A stretch of 64,000 nt of DNA. It comes from JAQUBU01 sp036677685 (lineage in GTDB: Bacteria; Bacillota; Syntrophomonadia; Syntrophomonadales; Syntrophomonadaceae). The notes under the pieces are model-generated. The model was not told the DNA's origin, made no database searches, and saw only the letters and a program-made list of their open reading frames with translations. Of the stretch, positions 57,515-64,000 are shown one piece after another. Every line of letters starts with the position of its first letter. The stretch's first letter is position 1. The stretch is taken from contig JAVBWA010000011.1 in the NCBI GenBank assembly GCA_036677685.1, forward strand, positions 62,001 to 126,000, given 5' to 3'. Both the position numbers and the translations under genes were made by a program.

Positions 57515-60051
57515 GCTGGGAAACTAACGAAAAACGTGGTGCCGTTCGAACTGGTCTCAACATTGATTCCGGCATTATGCTGTGCGGTTATCCGGTAGCA
57601 AACTGCCAGCCCAAGGCCTGTCCCTTGCTCTTTGGTAGTAAAGAAGGGTGTACCCAGTTTGCCAAGTAATTCAGGGTCAATTCCGTGGCCTTGATCTTGA
57701 ACTGCCAAGACCACTTTATCCTCCTTCATAAATGTTCTTATCGTAACATTTCCAGGAAGAGACATTGACTCCAGTCCGTTGTTGACCAGATTAAGTATTA
57801 ACTGCCGGATTTCCTTATAATCAAGCAGCAAATCGGGTATCTCACCCAATTCCAGCTTTATATAATGATCTTTGCTTATAGCCCGGGCTTGAATCAAAGG
57901 CAATGTTTTATTGATTATGGCATTGAGATTTGCAGGTTGCATATCCACAATCTTGTGCTTTGACAGGGAAAGGAAGTCGGTGATTATTGAATTGGCTCTA
58001 TCCAATTCTTCTATCATCAGATCAAAGTATTCCATTTCCTGAATGTAGTCTTCATTATCCCGCATAATTTGCAGATAACCGCGTACGATGGTCATGGGGT
58101 TTCTGATTTCGTGGCCTATGCTGGCTGCCAATTCTCCGATTAAATTAAGGCGATCCAGGCGGGTCATTTCAATTTCCATATTTCTAAAATTGGTTATGTC
58201 GGTAACTACGCCAAACATACATGCTTCACCATGGATATCAAGGCTATCGGCATAACATAACCCCAGGCGCTGCTCACCGGTTTTAGTGCAATAGCTTATT
58301 TCCATATCCCGAACGGGTTGATTGGCTCTAAGACTTTGTTGAAGCAATTGCCGGTCGTCATTATTCAGCCAGAATCCAAACTCCAATGTTGTACGGCCTA
58401 TTGCCTCTTCAGGACTGCAACCTATAATGCGGCAAAAAGCATCATTGGCCTTGATTATTCTTCCTTCCTCCAATGTGGTTATAGTCATTAAAAGAGGACT
58501 GGCATTGAAAGCTTTGGAAAAACACTCCTCCGATAAACGCAGCTCCTCTTCCATCATTTTGCGTTCGGTGGTATCTCTAGTTGTTACAATCAGGTGTTCT
58601 TCGCTGTTTATTTCTATAATCTCAACTGATATATCAAAAGATCGGATTTCCCCTGATTTCATTCGGAAGCTGGTTTCAATATTATGGATACTTCCATGTT
58701 CTTTGGCTTGTTTTATTATGTGATTTCGTTCCTCGGGAACCACCCAGATGTCCAAATCTTCCATTCTATGTCCAATAATCTCATGCCTTTCATAACCGGT
58801 GGTTTCCAGATAAGCATCATTAATTTCCACATAACGTCCTTCTTCTAAAGTGCTGATCGATATTAAATCAGGATTACACTTAAATAGTTTGGAGAACTTC
58901 TCTTCAGATAATAATAAGTCTGCTTCTGCTCGTTTGCGGTCAGTAATGTCAATAGATGTACCGGCCATGCGCAGCGGCTTCCCTTTTTCATTCCTGTCCA
59001 CCACCTGGCCGCGCGACAAAATCCATTTCCACTTGCCGCATTTACTTAACATTCTATACTCGGCTTCAAATTTTGGGGTTCGGCCCTTCAAATGCTCCCT
59101 AATCAACTTTTTCGCAGCAGTAATATCGTCCGGATGAAGCAGTATTTCAAATGTTTGACAGTGTGGCTCAATATCATTCCGGGAATATTCAAGCATATTT
59201 ATCCAGTGCGGGCTGAAATAAAGTTCCCCGGTCTCAATGTTCCAATCCCAAACGCCGGTATTGCTGGTCTCCAAAACCAGGCTCACGAGTTCTTCGCGGC
59301 TTTTAAGAATCTGATCGGCGGCTTCGATTTGGCGTTTTCGGACCAATGCCAGGTTGCCCAGAAAATTGCCCATCTGTATGTAAAATTCCATAATTGGCCT
59401 AAAGTCTTCTTCAGGTATGATTGGTACCCGGTGAAGCGCCTCCATATAGCTTGGTTCGTCAAAGCCATATTCCCGGGCCTGGCGGCGGAAGTATTCCTCA
59501 TCAGGAGGTTGATGCAGAAGCTGTCCTATGGAAATGGTAGCCAGATGTTCACCATCCACAATAATGGGAACGCTGTAATCGAAAAGCCCGTTTAGGCACT
59601 TATACCCAACATAGGGTCCATCATTTAGATGGGTCATTATGTAGCTGTCGCTCTGCATGCACCTGCACCTGGTTTGGGGGCATACCCGGTGAAACTTGGT
59701 GCAAATATCCTGCCAGCCTATCCCGCTCAGAACACTATTATCATCTTCAATTAGACCATAGGGTAATCCGGTAGCAGCATAAAAGGCATTTAACAATTGA
59801 CGTAAAATCGGAATATCTACTAAATCCGAATATCGATATTTCATTCCCCGGTCCTTTTGTTGCTGCTCAGATTTATTGTAAACGAATAGATCGGCTCTGC
59901 CAGTTGCGAACCAAAGACCGGGAGGCACTAAAACAGGGTTTGCAGAAATCGGCTCCTTCTTTTTAAGTGCCAATTCCATTTCACTATTCTTCTGCCTTAG
60001 TTTAAGCAATTCGTTCAAAAGCTGCTCTCTGGTCAGGTTTTCATCGTTCAC
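57511..60051 (-). CDS. PocR-domain, PAS-containing histidine kinase
   Basis: The 846-residue cytosolic protein starts with a PocR ligand-binding domain (about 70-240), seen in the clustered cysteines of ICTKFHRVCPQTRCRCMQSD and in GLFDYSVPIIVDGEHLATIS. Three PAS domains follow (TGVWDWNIETGELYFSPHW, ISISTLEEGRYVEIND, MTITTLEEGRIIKAND). HisKA has the histidine in SIGHEIRNPMTIV, and the ATPase domain has NLVNNGLESM and GTGLGLAVCYR. PocR domains sense small hydrocarbons or propanediol-like ligands in related proteins. No response regulator gene is adjacent. The start is GTG after AAGGAGG. Confidence 0.9.
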   Translation of the reverse strand: MNDENLTREQLLNELLKLRQKNSEMELALKKKEPISANPVLVPPGLWFATGRADLFVYNKSEQQQKDRGMKYRYSDLVDIPILRQLLNAFYAATGLPYGLIEDDNSVLSGIGWQDICTKFHRVCPQTRCRCMQSDSYIMTHLNDGPYVGYKCLNGLFDYSVPIIVDGEHLATISIGQLLHQPPDEEYFRRQAREYGFDEPSYMEALHRVPIIPEEDFRPIMEFYIQMGNFLGNLALVRKRQIEAADQILKSREELVSLVLETSNTGVWDWNIETGELYFSPHWINMLEYSRNDIEPHCQTFEILLHPDDITAAKKLIREHLKGRTPKFEAEYRMLSKCGKWKWILSRGQVVDRNEKGKPLRMAGTSIDITDRKRAEADLLLSEEKFSKLFKCNPDLISISTLEEGRYVEINDAYLETTGYERHEIIGHRMEDLDIWVVPEERNHIIKQAKEHGSIHNIETSFRMKSGEIRSFDISVEIIEINSEEHLIVTTRDTTERKMMEEELRLSEECFSKAFNASPLLMTITTLEEGRIIKANDAFCRIIGCSPEEAIGRTTLEFGFWLNNDDRQLLQQSLRANQPVRDMEISYCTKTGEQRLGLCYADSLDIHGEACMFGVVTDITNFRNMEIEMTRLDRLNLIGELAASIGHEIRNPMTIVRGYLQIMRDNEDYIQEMEYFDLMIEELDRANSIITDFLSLSKHKIVDMQPANLNAIINKTLPLIQARAISKDHYIKLELGEIPDLLLDYKEIRQLILNLVNNGLESMSLPGNVTIRTFMKEDKVVLAVQDQGHGIDPELLGKLGTPFFTTKEQGTGLGLAVCYRITAQHNAGINVETSSNGTTFFVSFPA

Positions 60052-60237
60052 CCGGGCAACAACCTCCTTCAGCTAATTTATTCGTTTAAAAATACAATAG
60101 CTCATTGTTATGTCATATTTTGTCGTAAATGGGATTAGTCTATGAAATTAATTATCTGCCAGCTAACTGAAAGTATTCTGAATTGAATCTGAGCAGAAGC
60201 TTAAAATAAGACATGGAATTAATTAGAGGTTTTCGCT

Positions 60238-61299
60238 TTATATCAATGCATCGAGAATGGCGAAAGCAAATTCGAGAGCAATGAGAATTATAATGATCCA
60301 TTCCAAAAAATTGGAGTGCTGAATATTTACTTGATTGCTTAGCAGTGTGTAGTTTTGCTGAATAACACTTAGTTTCCGGTTTACACTATCTGTCCACTGA
60401 TCACTTCGAAGAACTTTCAAGGTGGTCTGGTAGACTCTGGCATAATAGACATCCTCAGTTATTTTTATCAGGTTTTCAATTCTCTCTCGCACCTCGGTTA
60501 TATCTGCAATCAATCGCATCCGGCTTGAGATTATCTCACGATAATGGCGAATTTTTTGATAATGGGGTTTAGTATCTGCCAATTCAATATCATCGTACAT
60601 TTTCTCCATTTGCCGGTTAAGCATGCTATCATAATAACGAAGTTCCAGCAATTGAACATTCGCAAATTCGATTAGATCTCTTAAGTCACTAGGTTCCTCT
60701 GGATCACAGATTAATGCTGTATCCCAGGTCAGAATAACATAATCTTCCTGGCTATAGCTTAACCGGTTTTTTAGCACCTGTTCTCTAATCTCTTCACTGA
60801 AATCTATTCTTTCCCCCATCAACAGCGGAACAGGGTCTGCCAATTCATCAGTATTTGATATATGATAAATGGTAAAATCCTCATAAAAATCAGGATCTAT
60901 TTCGCGATTATTCAGACTGGACTGCAAGATCTGCTGCAGATCTTGCAGTGAACGGGCAAACAGTACATCAAGCCCTTTTTGTCCTGAAAAGCGAAGCCCG
61001 ATTTCCTCATTTTCTTTTTCTGCCGGGTTTATTCTTTCATTGACCAGGCATATACTAATGGCTCCAATATCGAATATTTTAGCCTGGGCCGTAAAGACAG
61101 ACCTATCTTGATTTGTTTCCAAGTTAAGCCTCCCCAGTTTAACGAGTAAGGGTGGGGCCTCCATCTGAATTGATTTGGTGCGAACCCGGGAGAAGCGTGC
61201 TCGAGATGGCATATGTCCCTGCGGAAGTTGCTTTTCCAGGAGATCCACATTAAATTCCTGCCCGGTTTCATATATTCTATAGGTGTAAATGGAAAACAT
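60238..61299 (-). CDS. RMD1/DUF155-like membrane-anchored protein
   Basis: The 353-residue protein is largely cytosolic and ends in one membrane segment (NFLEWIIIILIALEFAFAIL). A helical region before it (RMRLIADITEVRERIENLIK, VNRKLSVIQQNYTLLSNQVN) matches the RMD1/YagE (DUF155) family, best known from yeast and from bacterial membrane proteins of unknown role. AAGGAG lies upstream of the ATG. The cold-shock gene lies 84 bases upstream on the same strand, with a terminator between. Confidence 0.75.
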   Translation of the reverse strand: MFSIYTYRIYETGQEFNVDLLEKQLPQGHMPSRARFSRVRTKSIQMEAPPLLVKLGRLNLETNQDRSVFTAQAKIFDIGAISICLVNERINPAEKENEEIGLRFSGQKGLDVLFARSLQDLQQILQSSLNNREIDPDFYEDFTIYHISNTDELADPVPLLMGERIDFSEEIREQVLKNRLSYSQEDYVILTWDTALICDPEEPSDLRDLIEFANVQLLELRYYDSMLNRQMEKMYDDIELADTKPHYQKIRHYREIISSRMRLIADITEVRERIENLIKITEDVYYARVYQTTLKVLRSDQWTDSVNRKLSVIQQNYTLLSNQVNIQHSNFLEWIIIILIALEFAFAILDALI

Positions 61300-61342
61300 A
61301 ATCTTAAATACTCCTTGTCTTCTCTAATTCCCCTAGATATTA

Positions 61343-61366
61343 AAAGCCGCCCTAATGGACGGCTTA
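61343..61366 (-). terminator. Terminator of the cold-shock gene
   Basis: AAGCCG and CGGCTT form the closed stem on the minus strand, extended by neighbouring G-C pairs and followed by TTAATATC. It starts 18 bases after the csp stop. Confidence 0.65.
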
Positions 61367-61383
61367 AATGATTCCGGGACAGA

Positions 61384-61584
61384 CTAGGATATCGGGTGTA
61401 CATTTGATGCTTGCTGCCCTTTAGGTCCTGAGGTTAGCTCAAATTCCACTCTCTGTCCTTCGGACAAGGATCTAAAGCCAGAACTTTGAATTGATGATTG
61501 ATGAACAAACACATCACTTCCATTTTCAGCTTCAATAAACCCAAAGCCTTTACTGTCATTAAACCATTTTACGGTTCCCTTCAA
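61384..61584 (-). CDS. csp: Cold-shock domain protein
   Basis: The 66-residue protein is a single cold-shock domain with RNP1 KGFGFIE and RNP2 VFVHQSS, opening KGTVKWFNDS. It binds single-stranded RNA or DNA. The start is TTG placed seven bases after AGGAGG; no ATG in frame gives the conserved start, so this is a genuine non-AUG start. C-terminal QQASNVHPI is normal for the family. Confidence 0.95.
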   Translation of the reverse strand: MKGTVKWFNDSKGFGFIEAENGSDVFVHQSSIQSSGFRSLSEGQRVEFELTSGPKGQQASNVHPIS

Positions 61585-61781
61585 AAAAATCCCTCCTATT
61601 AAAATCATTTCTTTTATATTTTCCCCGCTGTTATATTTAATTCCCCAGGTATTTTTTTCATTATGATCTTCAATTTCTGAGCAAATCTATAAACTCTGGT
61701 TCAACAGCTTCAACCATCGGGCTTATTTGGGTCTTTGTTCAGTTCGTTTTTATTAATTTGAGCTTTTTTTATATGGACAAA

Positions 61782-61808
61782 AAAATACACTGCCAAGTAA
61801 AGCAGTGC
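61782..61808 (-). terminator. Terminator of the 48-residue protein gene
   Basis: CACTGC and GCAGTG form the stem, followed on the minus strand by TATTTTTTTG. It lies 30 bases beyond the small gene's stop. Confidence 0.75.
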
Positions 61809-61838
61809 ATATGATATTTATTTTTTTGATAATATTGG

Positions 61839-61985
61839 TTATTTCCCCAACTCATCCGCCAGTGCTTTGCTTTTTTCGGATAAAATCCTGGCCAGATTGG
61901 CTGCATCTTTCTCTTTGCCAAGTATCAAGGTGGATGCTAAATCAGCAAATAAATTTTTCAATTCCATAAATAACTTGGTTACCAT
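61839..61985 (-). CDS. 48-residue helical protein
   Basis: A short frame encodes 48 residues with strong translation signals: GGAGGAGTGATAATA before ATG, and a terminator just after the stop. The product is probably one amphipathic helical hairpin (LFMELKNLFADLASTLILG, then KDAANLARILSEKSKALADE). I recognise no family. Small size, own terminator and good ribosome site make it a real gene. Function unknown. Confidence 0.65.
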   Translation of the reverse strand: MVTKLFMELKNLFADLASTLILGKEKDAANLARILSEKSKALADELGK

Positions 61986-62142
61986 TATTATCACTCCTCC
62001 AATCCCGATACTATACTATACATTATTTACATTATTTCGTCAGCATAGCCGGAAGCATAGTCCTATATTTATTACTTAGATTATATACAAAAATGAACGA
62101 TTTTTTTACAATTATTTTTCGAGCTTTATTCTGCCTGTATTT

Positions 62143-62904
62143 TCATCTTATATATAGTGCTATGGGACAATGATCAGAACCCTCAACTTTATCTAATATT
62201 ACACAATCCTCTACATCTGCCAGCATATCTGCCGATACATAAAAATAATCGATCCTCCACCCGGCATTCCTGCTTCTTGCCGCAGTACGATAACTCCACC
62301 ATGAATACTGAACTTGTTCAGGATAAAGGTAGCGGTATACATCAACATAGCCATAAGCTAAAAAGCGGTCCAGCATTTCTCTTTCCACCGGCAGGAAGCC
62401 GGAACGATTTTCATTAGCCCGGGGATTTTTGAGGTCAATATCACAATGGGCAGTGTTAAAATCGCCGCAGATTATTAGTTTGGATTGGGTTTGCTTGAGC
62501 TTTTCACAATAATCAATTATTTCTTCATAAAAACGAAGTTTGTACTGCAGTCTTTCCTCTCCCTTCTGACCATTGGGAAAGTAAACATTTAATAGAGCAA
62601 ATGATTCATATTCACTAAGCAGAACCCTGCCTTCACGGTGCAGCAGTTCAGTCTCACAGGGAATAATTGTTCTCAGCGGTTTCTGCTTGCTGTAAGTTGC
62701 TACTCCGCTGTATCCTCTGCGCTCTCCCGAGTTCCAGCAACTATTATATCCCTTCATATCTACTAGTTCCTTGGGCAGTTGCTCAGGTTGTGCCTTGATT
62801 TCCTGCAAACAAAGAATATCCGGTTGGTCTTTATCAACCAACCCGATTAGGCCTTTATTTTGAACTGATCTTATACCGTTAACATTCCACGAATATATTA
62901 GCAA
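62143..62904 (-). CDS. xth: Exodeoxyribonuclease III / AP endonuclease
   Basis: The 253-residue protein fits ExoIII/ExoA across its length: IYSWNVNGIRS (metal Asn), ILCLQEIKAQ (Glu ligand), YSGVATYSK, LIICGDFNTAH (Asp, Asn), RIDYFYVSADM and GSDHCPIAL (catalytic His/Asp). It removes abasic sites and 3' blocks in base excision repair. The start is TTG with GAGGAG eight bases upstream. The frame stays open further upstream, but that extension lacks homology, and the chosen length is normal. Confidence 0.93.
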   Translation of the reverse strand: MLIYSWNVNGIRSVQNKGLIGLVDKDQPDILCLQEIKAQPEQLPKELVDMKGYNSCWNSGERRGYSGVATYSKQKPLRTIIPCETELLHREGRVLLSEYESFALLNVYFPNGQKGEERLQYKLRFYEEIIDYCEKLKQTQSKLIICGDFNTAHCDIDLKNPRANENRSGFLPVEREMLDRFLAYGYVDVYRYLYPEQVQYSWWSYRTAARSRNAGWRIDYFYVSADMLADVEDCVILDKVEGSDHCPIALYIR

Positions 62905-62955
62905 ACAAACCGCTCCTCTACTCCAACTATACATAGCCCCTATTTTTGCAAAAAA

Positions 62956-62985
62956 AGAGAGGCCAGAGTTAACCTCGGCCTCTTG
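62956..62985 (-). terminator. Terminator of the mrp gene
   Basis: AGAGGCC/GGCCTCT with inner pairs forms a stable hairpin, followed on the minus strand by TCTTTTTTTGC. It starts 13 bases after the mrp stop. Confidence 0.8.
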
Positions 62986-62997
62986 CATTATTTTGGT

Positions 62998-63837
62998 TTA
63001 AGGAAGCCGGGCCAGCAGTTGCTTTACAATATTCTGCATATCCGGAGAATCGTAATCTTCTATTTTCCCGGCATCAAACAAAGCGTTTAAATTGGTGTCC
63101 CAGGGTAGACTCCCCAGAAAATCAATTTCGGTTTCCTTGGCTACATCTTCACCCTGGTTTTTACCGAATATCGGCAGTTTTTCGTTACAATGCGGGCAGA
63201 TAGCATAGCTCATGTTTTCAACCAGACCCAGTATGGGCACGTTTAATTTCTTGGTCATTTTAATGGTCTTTTTCACCACCATAAAAGCGAGGTCTTGCGG
63301 GGATGAGACAATTACTATGCCATTGACCGGCAGTGATTGCACAACCGTAAGCGGAACATCACCGGTGCCCGGAGGCAGATCCACTATCATATAATCCAAA
63401 TCCCGCCAATCGACCTCACCCCAGAATTGATTTACAGCCCCGGCGAGCAGCGGGCCTCTCCAAATAACTGGATCATCTTCATTGGGAAGGAAGAAGTTAA
63501 TGGACATAAGTTTAATACCCCGACTGCTAACCGGAGGTATTAATCCAAACTGGCTGGCGGTCATGGGAGGTTTTCTAATGCCAAAGGCCAGAGGTTGGCT
63601 GGGACCGGTTATATCGGCATCCAACACCCCTACTTTTTGCCCTTGTTTGGCCAGATAACTGGCAATCAAAGCGGTAACCGAGGATTTCCCCACCCCGCCT
63701 TTGCCACTCATTATGGCTATGACATTCCTAATGTTGTTTAAGGAACCCAGCAGTGCCTTTTCCGGATCCACACCGCACTGGCCCGGTTCTATACTGCAGC
63801 CCCCATTGGATGGACATGTTTTACATTGATCTGACAT
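62998..63837 (-). CDS. mrp: Mrp/NBP35-type Fe-S carrier ATPase
   Basis: The 279-residue P-loop protein has an N-terminal cysteine group (CKTCPSNGGC), the deviant Walker A GKGGVGKSSV, DADITGPSQP, DLPPGTGD and the C-terminal CPHC cluster ligand. It belongs to the Mrp/ApbC/NBP35 group that carries 4Fe-4S clusters to target proteins. GAAAGGAGCACCATTA provides the ribosome site. In this window it would serve the many ferredoxin-type enzymes, but that link is inference. Confidence 0.94.
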   Translation of the reverse strand: MSDQCKTCPSNGGCSIEPGQCGVDPEKALLGSLNNIRNVIAIMSGKGGVGKSSVTALIASYLAKQGQKVGVLDADITGPSQPLAFGIRKPPMTASQFGLIPPVSSRGIKLMSINFFLPNEDDPVIWRGPLLAGAVNQFWGEVDWRDLDYMIVDLPPGTGDVPLTVVQSLPVNGIVIVSSPQDLAFMVVKKTIKMTKKLNVPILGLVENMSYAICPHCNEKLPIFGKNQGEDVAKETEIDFLGSLPWDTNLNALFDAGKIEDYDSPDMQNIVKQLLARLP

Positions 63838-63929
63838 TAATGGTGCTCCTTTCGTTTAATAATGACTAGATATATTATATACATTCTTAAGCATCTGCAA
63901 GCAAGCCAGATTCGCATAAAATTTTTTCT

Positions 63930-64000
63930 TTACTGGTTCTGAAGATGCCTGTCAATAATCCGGGTAAAGCGCTCGCGAAAACGTTCATCATCACTCGCTT
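63930..64000 (-). CDS. C-terminal end of an unidentified protein (partial)
   Basis: The last 22 codons of a minus-strand gene are visible, reading DDERFRERFTRIIDRHLQNQ before TAA. The charged helical end is not enough to assign a family. The gene continues beyond the right edge and may be co-oriented with mrp. Confidence 0.5.
   Translation of the reverse strand, partial: ASDDERFRERFTRIIDRHLQNQ

Noticed and set aside
62905..62988. N-terminal extension of exodeoxyribonuclease III
   Set aside because: The extension has no family counterpart and overlaps the upstream terminator; TTG at 62904 with GAGGAG gives normal length.
1..64000. CRISPR array or rRNA operon
   Set aside because: No regularly spaced direct repeats with unique spacers and no rRNA-like sequence were seen anywhere in the window.

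Overview
The window looks like chromosome of an anaerobic, endospore-forming Gram-positive clostridium. Evidence: Shine-Dalgarno sites of the AGGAGG type, a tRNA-controlled T-box leader, a YyaC-type spore protein, a DnaD/DnaB-type primosome pair, indolepyruvate:ferredoxin oxidoreductase, an [FeFe]-hydrogenase-like sensor and a phasin-like protein. The mix (phasin, IorAB, ferredoxin-based sensing) fits the Syntrophomonadaceae or a close relative, but that placement is inference from gene content. No rRNA, CRISPR array or intact prophage is present.

Region 1 (1-13.4 kb) holds small regulators and secreted proteins. It has a partial XRE regulator with two operator-like palindromes, a TetR/methyltransferase operon, and a DUF2238 membrane protein. 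It also has a self-contained sigma-54 module: a 895-residue protein fusing ferredoxin, [FeFe]-hydrogenase-like, Fe-S, PAS, AAA+ and Fis domains. Downstream of it lie dyad sites, a terminator, a perfect -24/-12 promoter and an unknown gene. Next come three exported proteins (SLH protein, lipoprotein, copper-amine-oxidase-N-domain protein), an AraC regulator and a Phd/RelE toxin-antitoxin pair.

Region 2 (13.4-37 kb) is accessory and scarred. It contains a DUF3089 hydrolase and a RAYT transposase pseudogene with REP-like hairpins. Two signalling operons follow: solute-binding lipoprotein / HD-GYP regulator / SBP-hybrid kinase, and an OmpR-type regulator / kinase pair. A sugar-type ABC transporter block with a UroD-fold protein lies between imperfect 38-40 nt direct repeats. 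A drug-response-like cluster follows (AraC-GyrI regulator, UvrA-like ABC ATPase, serine hydrolase, ArsC-like protein, rifampin ADP-ribosyltransferase). Between these lie fragments of genes: kinase tail, hydrolase tail, and several copies of an rlmD-like 3' end.

Region 3 (37-53 kb) is housekeeping and almost all on the minus strand: rlmD, iorBA, hisC-yyaC, dnaB-like helicase with a small partner, dnaD-like protein, beta-CASP nuclease, T-box/Lrp/aminotransferase, UbiB-like kinase and phasin. Three copies of an intergenic repeat of about 110-180 nt punctuate it.

Region 4 (53-64 kb) begins with tRNA-Gln and tRNA-Lys, followed by two small membrane proteins between TTTTGCTGCA repeats. It continues with a DUF1848 protein, GapN-type dehydrogenase, PocR-PAS histidine kinase, RMD1/DUF155-like protein, cold-shock protein, an unlisted 48-residue protein, exodeoxyribonuclease III and the Mrp/NBP35 P-loop protein. 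A gene fragment runs off the right edge.
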